5,252 nt of DNA from Pelagibacteraceae bacterium BACL5 MAG-120820-bin39 (GTDB taxonomy: Bacteria; Pseudomonadota; Alphaproteobacteria; Pelagibacterales; Pelagibacteraceae), in NCBI GenBank assembly GCA_001438335.1, contig LIBV01000068.1:1-5252 (forward strand), read 5' to 3'. The notes under the pieces were generated by a model. That model was not told where the DNA came from. It searched no databases and was given only the letters and a program-made list of their open reading frames with translations. Positions 1 to 5,252 of this stretch are shown piece by piece; position 1 is the stretch's first letter; each line of letters opens with the position of its first letter. The position numbers were made by a program, and so were the translations under genes.

Positions 1-2583
1 ATTTTTATTTAATCGATCTTGAGATCGAATGCCAATAGTATTTTTTATTGCTGCATTATATTCTTCTAATTGTGGGCCTAAATTAAGAGCAGCTATTTTT
101 TTCCACTGAACACTTTCTTCTAGATATTTTTTTACATCATTGAGCAAAGATCCAACTAAATTTAAGTCTTCAATTTTTGTAGTTGCCTCATAAATCAAAT
201 CTCCTACAGAGCCAATATTAGCGGTATTATCAGCTATAATTAATATCTTTTCTAACTCATTTAAAAGAGTTGAACTATCATAGTTATTGAGAGAAGCTAA
301 TATAGTTTGAATTCTTTCAATTAAATTTTCAATATCTTTAGTATTTTTAATTTCTGAATTAAGGTCTTTTAAAATCTGATAACCATTATCGGCACTTTTG
401 TAATAACTATTTAATATTTTTGAATACGAAGAATACCTTATTTGATATTCATCATTTAGCTGCTGCCAATTGCTAGGTATTTTATTTTCTAAATTTATAT
501 TTTCTAATTTAATTTTTTCAATGTCTTGGCTTAGTTGATTAGCTTTATCTGGGTCGTTATTTTGAATTATTCGAATATCATCCTCTATAGATTTAATTTT
601 TTTATTATTAAATATAATTTTACTTTGTATTTTTCTGACGTTTAAATGTATTTTATAATAATCTTTTGAATAACTATCTAATTCATCTTTACTTTTTTTA
701 ACTTCAGGTATTAATGCTATAGCATCTGATACTAAAACGAAGTGTTCATTGATACTCTCTTGTAATTCTTCAGGTAAAAAATCTTTATTTAAATTTTTAA
801 AATTATTAATACCATTTATAATTTTAAATTGATCATTTTCATAATTCCTAAATTTATAATCTAATATACATTGTTGCAATTTAGGATTTGTTGGAGGTGG
901 TGAAACTTCAGAAGTTAAATATGTTCTTAAAGGTAAATAATTTGCTAAAGTTGGCAAGTAACCAATGATACACAATGCTAAAAGTTGGATTGCAATAAAA
1001 GGTCCTGCTCCTTTCCAGATTTGACTTGTAGTCACATTTTTAGGAGCAACTCCTCTTAAATAAAATAAAGAAAATCCGAAGGGTGGTGTTAAAAAAGAAG
1101 TTTGCATATTTAATCCAATCATAACTCCTAGCCATAATGCGGTTATGTTTGCTGATGGATCTGCTAATAAAATAGGAGTGACAATTGGAACAACCACTAT
1201 AGCTATTTCTAAATAATCTACAAAAAAACCTAAAACAAAAATAACTAACATGACCACCGTGAACTGAGTCCAAAACCCACCTGGTAATTGTGATAATCCT
1301 TGGCGAATAAGTTCTTCTCCACCAAAACCTCTAAAAGCTGCAGTGAGCATTGCAGCACCAATTAAAATTATAAATACCATTGTTGTAGTAATGGTAGTTT
1401 CTGAACAAACCTCTTTTAGAATATTGTCAATTTTAAAAGTACGATAGAAACTCCAACCAATAGCAAAAATTAAAAAACAAACTGCAATAAATGCTAAAAC
1501 AATACCAACCAAATCATGATGATTGCTAATTAATTTAATATTTAGATTAAAATATTTATTTAAAATAAGAATAATTATTACTGAAATAATTGCGATAGAT
1601 GCAGGTATATAAGTATATTTATTACTTGGAGCCAATTTGTATCCAGCCATGATTGTTGCTCCAACTGCACCAACTGCTCCTGCTTGATTTACTGTCGCTA
1701 TTCCAAACAAAATTGAGCCTAATACCAGTACGATTAATAGCAATGGTGGGACTAAAGCAAAAAATACCTTTTGAAAAAAAGCAAAATCTAACAATCCATC
1801 TATTTTTAAAGGTGGAGCTGATTTTGGTTTTATAAAAGAATAAAATAAAACATAGATAACATATAAGCCTACTAGAATTAATCCTGGTATTAAAGAACCT
1901 AAAAACATTTCCCCAGCACTTGTGCTAGTAACCGAAAGGTCGCTTGGCATTGACCCGTCATTTATAAAATTTTTATAATCACTAATTCTTAAACCATTAG
2001 CTACATCTGAAGCATTTGATAATTGATCGGCAATAATGATTAAAACAATTGAAGGAGGAATAACTTGACCTAGAGTTCCTGAGGCAGTGATAATTCCAGT
2101 AGCTAAAGTAGTTTCATATTTATTTCTCATCATAGCTGGCAGAGAAATAAGTCCCATCGCGATAACTGTGGCTCCTACAATACCAGTTGTAGCAGCTAAT
2201 AAACCACCAACTAAAATTACCGATACCCCTAAACCTCCAGGGATCCTTCCAAACAATTGACCCATAGTGATTAATAAATCTTCAGCAATTTTTGATCTCT
2301 GCAGCATCAATCCCATGAATATAAATAATGGAATCGCAATTAATGTATCTCTTTCAACTTCCCAGTAAGTACCCCTAAAATTTGTAATTGCAGAGGAAAT
2401 CCACTCAAAAGGTCCATCATGAATAAAGTAAGAATGAGAATTCCCTGTAAATATATAACCAGCAAGACCTGCAATAGTTATTGATATTATTGCAGCACCT
2501 GGCAATGCAAAAGCAACAGGAAATCCTGTAGCTAAAGCCATCATCATTAAGAATATTAAAAAAAATAAAAAAAAAGTTTCCAT
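1..2583 (-). CDS. dctM: TRAP transporter large permease subunit DctM with long coiled-coil C-terminal extension (3' end outside window)
   Basis: This is the large inner-membrane subunit of a TRAP transporter, the part that moves substrate with co-transported ions. I translated all 861 codons from ATG 2583 to the left edge and found no stop, so the C-terminus is missing only because the window ends. Residues 1-553 match the DctM family throughout. The first re-entrant hairpin region has A-S-G-T-L-G-Q-V-I-P-P-S (167-178). The second has M-Q-T-S-F-L-T-P-P-F-G-F (493-504) followed by Y-L-R-G-V-A-P. In related structures these two hairpins form the Na+ and substrate sites. Other family motifs are PLFIFMG near 85-91 and GFFVDYLEI near 452-460. 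A normal DctM would stop near residue 553. Here a Pro-rich linker (562-564) leads into more than 290 polar Lys/Asn/Glu/Ile-rich residues, with coiled-coil-like stretches around 629-735. The start abuts the dctQ stop with no Shine-Dalgarno, so translation is probably coupled. The family is certain; the role of the extension is unknown. Confidence 0.95.
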   Translation of the reverse strand, partial: METFFLFFLIFLMMMALATGFPVAFALPGAAIISITIAGLAGYIFTGNSHSYFIHDGPFEWISSAITNFRGTYWEVERDTLIAIPLFIFMGLMLQRSKIAEDLLITMGQLFGRIPGGLGVSVILVGGLLAATTGIVGATVIAMGLISLPAMMRNKYETTLATGIITASGTLGQVIPPSIVLIIIADQLSNASDVANGLRISDYKNFINDGSMPSDLSVTSTSAGEMFLGSLIPGLILVGLYVIYVLFYSFIKPKSAPPLKIDGLLDFAFFQKVFFALVPPLLLIVLVLGSILFGIATVNQAGAVGAVGATIMAGYKLAPSNKYTYIPASIAIISVIIILILNKYFNLNIKLISNHHDLVGIVLAFIAVCFLIFAIGWSFYRTFKIDNILKEVCSETTITTTMVFIILIGAAMLTAAFRGFGGEELIRQGLSQLPGGFWTQFTVVMLVIFVLGFFVDYLEIAIVVVPIVTPILLADPSANITALWLGVMIGLNMQTSFLTPPFGFSLFYLRGVAPKNVTTSQIWKGAGPFIAIQLLALCIIGYLPTLANYLPLRTYLTSEVSPPPTNPKLQQCILDYKFRNYENDQFKIINGINNFKNLNKDFLPEELQESINEHFVLVSDAIALIPEVKKSKDELDSYSKDYYKIHLNVRKIQSKIIFNNKKIKSIEDDIRIIQNNDPDKANQLSQDIEKIKLENINLENKIPSNWQQLNDEYQIRYSSYSKILNSYYKSADNGYQILKDLNSEIKNTKDIENLIERIQTILASLNNYDSSTLLNELEKILIIADNTANIGSVGDLIYEATTKIEDLNLVGSLLNDVKKYLEESVQWKKIAALNLGPQLEEYNAAIKNTIGIRSQDRLNKN

Positions 2584-3558
2584 TTATTTTTTTTTATAAA
2601 TCTTTTCTACATTATCTAAAATTAAACTCGAAAATTGAATGATCATTGTTAAAGAAAATATTGCTAGAAAACTTGCCATCATATATTTTAGATAGAGTCC
2701 TGCTTGAGCTTGTTGGGAAATTTCAAAACTGAGCAATGGGGCATTAATAATTCCAGTTTTTGATCCCATGCCTGAATACAAAATTAAAAAACAGATCGGT
2801 AAACCAAAAAAAATTGCGCCAAAAATATTAGCTAATGCCTTATTTTTTTCTTTAAATTTTACATAAAGAATATCTACGCGAACATGTCCATCTTTTAATA
2901 ACGTGTATGCGCTACCAAATAAAAATAAAGCTGCATACCAATATCGAACTAAATCGCCCATGTACGCTTGTTCATATGAAAATACAAATCTTGAGATAAC
3001 AATTAAAGCTTCAGCAAAAACAACCAACAAAGCTAACCAAATAAAACCGATAGATTTGTTTTTAATTCCATAAATAAATCCAATAATTGTTAAAGGTAAA
3101 TGGATATATAAAATTCTAGTTTTAGGTTGAAAGAAGATTTGACCTAAAGTACTTGGTAGAGCATCTAAAATGGCTTTTTCACTTACCATAAAAGAAATTA
3201 AAAGATCAGCAATTCCAACAAAAAAAACAGTCCAGAAAGCAGATCTAGTTATATACGCAGATAAATTAGATAAATTTTGAGACTCTTCTTTTAAACTTTT
3301 AGCATTTCTACTTCTGATATAGCGGAAAACTAAAGTTAAAGTAATTAAGTATAAAGAGAATTGAATTGCAGACAATATAAATTGTTTAATCTCAAATTGT
3401 TTTTCTGATTGAGAAATTAAAATATTAATGAAAGTTCTTGATCCTGGCCAATCAATAAAGTTCGTAAGAATTATATTTACAAAATATACAAATGTTAAAG
3501 AAACTACTGAAAAAGAAAAAAATTTTGCTTTAATAGCTAAATTAAATTTACTATTCAT
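2584..3558 (-). CDS. dctQ: TRAP transporter small permease subunit DctQ, enlarged by an N-terminal membrane region
   Basis: This is the small membrane subunit of the TRAP transporter, which packs against DctM and helps dock the binding protein. At 324 residues it is about twice the usual DctQ length (roughly 160-200). The ordinary DctQ part is the C-terminal half: four hydrophobic helices near 169-192, 203-222, 244-262 and 287-311, with the family signature G-H-V-R-V-D-I-L at 224-231 after the second. The first 165 residues add about four more hydrophobic segments (near 13-33, 59-80, 106-126, 148-165), joined by a basic, polar loop around 80-100. I do not recognise a separate domain there. 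The ATG at 3558 follows an intercistronic hairpin with only GATTTTCTTC between them and no Shine-Dalgarno. I keep this start because the next in-frame Met (residue 124) would lose the first two helices. The gene ends in a Lys triplet coded by nine A residues, then TAA directly before dctM. Confidence 0.92.
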   Translation of the reverse strand: MNSKFNLAIKAKFFSFSVVSLTFVYFVNIILTNFIDWPGSRTFINILISQSEKQFEIKQFILSAIQFSLYLITLTLVFRYIRSRNAKSLKEESQNLSNLSAYITRSAFWTVFFVGIADLLISFMVSEKAILDALPSTLGQIFFQPKTRILYIHLPLTIIGFIYGIKNKSIGFIWLALLVVFAEALIVISRFVFSYEQAYMGDLVRYWYAALFLFGSAYTLLKDGHVRVDILYVKFKEKNKALANIFGAIFFGLPICFLILYSGMGSKTGIINAPLLSFEISQQAQAGLYLKYMMASFLAIFSLTMIIQFSSLILDNVEKIYKKK

Positions 3559-3560
3559 GA

Positions 3561-3588
3561 AGAAAATCCGCGAGGCTTTCGCCTCGCG
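3561..3588 (-). terminator. GC-rich intercistronic hairpin between dctP and dctQ (partial terminator or mRNA-end stabiliser)
   Basis: Read on the transcribed minus strand, arms CGCGAGGC (3588-3581) and GCCTCGCG (3576-3569) pair perfectly over 8 bp around a GAAA loop (3580-3577), a stable GNRA tetraloop. The tail is GATTTTCTT, a short broken U-tract. The stem starts 15 nt after the dctP stop and ends 10 nt before the dctQ ATG. Seven of its eight pairs are G-C in an otherwise AT-rich region. The position suggests a leaky terminator or a block to 3' exonucleases, keeping binding-protein mRNA above permease mRNA, as intercistronic hairpins do in other binding-protein operons (malE-malF is the classic case). 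The stem is directly visible; the function is inferred. The weak U-tract argues against full termination, since dctQ and dctM must still be expressed. Confidence 0.7.
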
Positions 3589-3603
3589 AATTAATAATAA
3601 TTA

Positions 3604-4734
3604 TTATAGACCTAATACTTTGTTACGTTTAGTAACATAAGCAGAGTCAGAAAGCTTGTTCCAAGCCCCAAGTTCTCTTCTAGCTTTTAAAAAGCTATCA
3701 GTAACCCGCTTCGCTATAGGACTGCTTGCTGATGTTTCAGCAAAGACTTCCTCTGAAGCTTTTCCGAATGCATCATAGATTCGATCATTAAATTCTACAA
3801 CTTTAACGCCATGATCTTTAACTAATCTTTGTAATGCAAATCCATTGTTAGCATTAAACTCGGACATCATCACTTCGTTTTCAACTGTACAAGCTGCTTC
3901 AATTAAAGCTTGATCAGTTTTTGAAAGTTTTGATAGCCAAGATTTATTACAAACTAGTCCTAGCATTGAACCAGGTTCATGCACACCAGGGTAATAGTAA
4001 TATTTTGCAGCTTCATAGAATTTCATAAATTCATCATTCCATGGACCTACCCATTCGGTAGCATCAATAGTTCCAGCCATTAACTGCTCGTATATTTGTC
4101 CACCTGGTACACTGATTACAGATACACCTAGTTTAGTCATCATTTGACCACCTAATCCAGGAATACGCATCTTTAATCCTTTAAAGTCAGTTGGGCTTTT
4201 CATTTCTTTTCTAAACCAGCCACCCATCTGAACACCAGTATTACCACACATAAAGCCTTTAAGACCAAAACCGTCTGAAAGTTCATCCCAGAGTTCTTGC
4301 CCACCTGCAAATCTCATCCAGGCGTTAAACTCTGTATAAGTTAAACCTAATGGTACTGATGTGAAATAACCAAAAGATTTTTCTTTTCCTGTGAAATAAT
4401 ATTCTGCTCCATGATACATTTGAGCATCGCCTTTTGCGACATGGTCAAATACGTCAAAAGCACCTACTCTTTCACCGGCTGCGAATAAAGTAATGTTTAT
4501 TCTTCCCTCTGATAAATCACCTACTCTTTTTGCAAAACGAGCTGCTCCAGTTCCTAATCCTGGAAGATTTTTTGGCCAAGTCATAACCATAATGACTTCA
4601 ATTCGTTCCGCAGTAACTGCTGGTGCTGCTAAACCACTAGCGCCTAAAGCAGTCGCTCCTGTAGCCAATAAAGCTTTTTTTACAAACTTTCTTCTTCCTA
4701 AAGCTTTTTGACTTTTTGTTTTGTTTTTAATCAT
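3604..4734 (-). CDS. dctP: TRAP transporter periplasmic solute-binding protein, TakP-like (2-oxoacid/pyruvate type)
   Basis: This is the periplasmic receptor that captures substrate and delivers it to DctQ-DctM. The length of 376 residues is normal for the family. The N-terminus is a Tat-type signal peptide: G-R-R-K-F-V-K-K at 13-20, an Ala/Leu/Gly-rich core, and likely cleavage after A-V-T-A (39-42). The mature part closely resembles TakP of Rhodobacter sphaeroides, with W-P-K-N-L-P-G-L-G-T-G (53-63), YHGAEYY (107-113), N-T-G-V-Q-M-G-G-W-F (165-174), K-M-R-I-P-G-L-G-G (188-196), D-A-T-E-W-V-G-P-W (224-232) and H-E-P-G (252-255). R190 is the expected carboxylate-binding arginine. Q169, E227, W228 and E253 are the sort of residues that, with a cation, hold the keto acid in TakP. 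Pyruvate or another 2-oxoacid is therefore the best substrate guess; lactate or another small hydroxy-acid is possible. The ATG at 4734 has a good ribosome-binding site, and the gene ends in tandem TAA codons (3606-3601). Confidence 0.96.
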   Translation of the reverse strand: MIKNKTKSQKALGRRKFVKKALLATGATALGASGLAAPAVTAERIEVIMVMTWPKNLPGLGTGAARFAKRVGDLSEGRINITLFAAGERVGAFDVFDHVAKGDAQMYHGAEYYFTGKEKSFGYFTSVPLGLTYTEFNAWMRFAGGQELWDELSDGFGLKGFMCGNTGVQMGGWFRKEMKSPTDFKGLKMRIPGLGGQMMTKLGVSVISVPGGQIYEQLMAGTIDATEWVGPWNDEFMKFYEAAKYYYYPGVHEPGSMLGLVCNKSWLSKLSKTDQALIEAACTVENEVMMSEFNANNGFALQRLVKDHGVKVVEFNDRIYDAFGKASEEVFAETSASSPIAKRVTDSFLKARRELGAWNKLSDSAYVTKRNKVLGL

Positions 4735-4850
4735 AATTCCCCTTTTAATTTAATTAGGCAAAGTCTATAGTAACTTTAAAATACTTAAAACGAATATTTT
4801 TGATAACAATTTAGTTTAAAATAATAGAATTTTAATAGCTAATAATACAG
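4735..4850 (-). promoter_or_regulatory. Non-coding leader expected to hold the TRAP operon promoter
   Basis: This very AT-rich stretch upstream of dctP has closely spaced stops in the frames I read and must carry the operon promoter unless transcription enters from further right. The best -10-like hexamer on the minus strand is TACTAT (4772-4767), 32 nt before the start codon. The only -35 candidate at suitable spacing (TTCGTT, 4794-4789) is poor, so the promoter call is weak. I see no riboswitch-like folded element and no clear operator palindrome. Confidence 0.3.
4739..4744 (-). promoter_or_regulatory. Ribosome-binding site of dctP
   Basis: On the minus strand AAGGGG lies 4 nt before the ATG at 4734 (AAGGGG-AATT-ATG). 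It is a purine-rich Shine-Dalgarno match and supports this start. It is the only convincing ribosome-binding site in the operon: neither dctQ nor dctM has one, which fits higher translation of the binding protein than of the membrane subunits. Confidence 0.75.
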
Positions 4851-4962
4851 TTAATAACTTTCGACTTCTTTAAACGAAGGAGCTGAGTTTGCGGCACCTA
4901 GTTTTGTTGAAGATATAGCTTCTACTTTATTAGTAAATATAATTGTCTCTTTTGAAGGATAA
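4851..4962 (-). other. Ambiguous stretch, possibly the C-terminal tail of a broken gene
   Basis: This segment is richer in G+C than the leader beside it and is open in two opposite frames that share the same wobble positions. On the minus strand a frame without stops (open from 5066) ends at TAA 4853-4851 with a protein-like tail, A-A-N-S-A-P-S-F-K-E-V-E-S-Y. It has no ATG, and beyond 4963 it runs antisense to the methyltransferase remnant. On the plus strand, frame 4858-4959 is also open and ends in TAA 4960-4962, but it does not resemble the part of a methyltransferase that should precede the remnant. I recognise neither product. It may be the end of a lost leftward gene or chance open frame next to a breakpoint. 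Confidence 0.25.
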
Positions 4963-5252
4963 TTTTTTGAAAATCCACATGCTAAACCACATGGCAGAAC
5001 TTTTCCAACAGCATTAGATCCATTATTCTGTAACAGATATGAGATCGGTAAGTTTGCAAAAGAAGCTTATGATCTTGGTATTAAATATATTGGGGTCTGT
5101 TGTAGCGCAAACCCAATGTTAATTAGAGAGACAGCAGAAGCAGTTGGTTTAAAAGCTCCAGTAAGTAAATACAGAGAAAATATGGAAAACCATTTCATGT
5201 ACGGGAAAAATAAAAGAATTCCTAAGCACATGACAGAATACGGCGATAAAGC
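4963..5252 (+). pseudogene. C-terminal fragment of a betaine-homocysteine S-methyltransferase-like protein, 5'-truncated
   Basis: The plus-strand frame from 4963 to the right edge encodes about 96 residues typical of the C-terminal third of homocysteine S-methyltransferases of the BHMT type. Visible blocks are G-R-T-F-P-T-A-L-D-P (4993-5022), C-N-R-Y-E-I-G-K-F-A (5032-5061), Y-I-G-V-C-C (5086-5103) and N-H-F-M-Y-G (5188-5205). The Cys pair at 5098-5103 corresponds to two of the three zinc-binding cysteines that activate homocysteine. The third cysteine, the barrel and any start codon should lie several hundred bases upstream, but an in-frame TAA stands at 4960-4962 and the leader and dctP occupy that space. 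No other plus frame restores the missing part. As it stands it could not make an active enzyme. An intact gene would transfer a methyl group from glycine betaine to homocysteine in methionine synthesis. A real deletion and an assembly join are both possible. The true C-terminus is probably just past the edge. Confidence 0.65.

Noticed and set aside
13..28. Palindrome TCGATCT-tg-AGATCGA
   Set aside because: It is inside dctM coding sequence, and the two-base spacer is too short for a normal RNA loop. With no promoter nearby, I take it as chance.
1040..1273. Minus-strand open frame of 77 codons
   Set aside because: It lies out of frame inside dctM, where the dctM frame gives clear family motifs. 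Its own translation is rich in Ser, Phe, Arg and Cys and looks like nothing known.
1653..1835. Plus-strand open frame of 60 codons
   Set aside because: It is antisense to a conserved membrane part of dctM, has no ribosome-binding site and gives a low-complexity Leu-rich product.
3621..3637. Inverted repeat TGTTAC-gttta-GTAACA at the end of dctP
   Set aside because: The stem is short, AT-rich and wholly within codons for the DctP C-terminus. It has no U-tract and is far weaker than the hairpin at 3569-3588.
3428..3640. Plus-strand open frame of 70 codons across the dctP-dctQ gap
   Set aside because: It is antisense to the dctQ start, the hairpin and the dctP end. It exists because the gap has no stop in that frame, and it shows no protein features.
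4493..4711. Plus-strand open frame of 72 codons
   Set aside because: It is antisense to the signal peptide and early mature part of dctP. Its Ala/Pro-rich product mirrors the Ala/Gly-rich signal sequence.
4943..4975. Frameshift repair of the methyltransferase at the T6 run (4963-4968)
   Set aside because: Adding a base would join the fragment to another plus frame, but that frame has several stops within about 40 bases upstream and no methyltransferase similarity. A simple indel does not explain the truncation.

Overview
The window is AT-rich, tightly packed DNA with strong A/T preference at wobble positions and proteins rich in Lys, Asn and Ile. With the TakP-type TRAP genes this fits a streamlined marine alphaproteobacterium of the SAR11/Pelagibacterales kind. 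That placement is inferred from composition and gene content, not from a marker gene.

Almost all of it is one leftward (minus-strand) operon for a tripartite ATP-independent periplasmic (TRAP) transporter, in the order dctP (4734-3604), dctQ (3558-2584), dctM (2583 to beyond position 1). DctP is a Tat-exported solute-binding protein that closely resembles the alpha-keto-acid binder TakP. DctQ is the small membrane subunit, and DctM is the large ion-coupled permease. Together they would import an organic acid such as pyruvate or another 2-oxoacid, driven by an ion gradient, probably Na+. The dctM frame stays open from 2583 to the left edge (861 codons) and has no stop in the window.

Three things in the operon are unusual. 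DctM continues for more than 300 residues past its last membrane segment, as a polar, probably coiled-coil domain that runs off the window. DctQ is about twice the usual length because of an extra four-helix membrane region at its N-terminus. A perfect GC-rich hairpin with a GAAA loop sits between dctP and dctQ, where it could set binding protein above permease. dctQ and dctM are also in the same frame, separated only by one TAA.

The right end differs. Positions 4735-4850 are a non-coding leader that should hold the operon promoter. Positions 4851-4962 are ambiguous. From about 4963 to the right edge the plus strand encodes the C-terminal part of a betaine-homocysteine methyltransferase-like protein. 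The part carrying the start and the first zinc cysteine is absent, because dctP and its leader occupy that space. This looks like a gene remnant or a rearrangement (or assembly) junction.

I see no RNA gene, CRISPR array, insertion sequence or phage gene. The most novel material is the pair of uncharacterised extensions on the TRAP membrane subunits.
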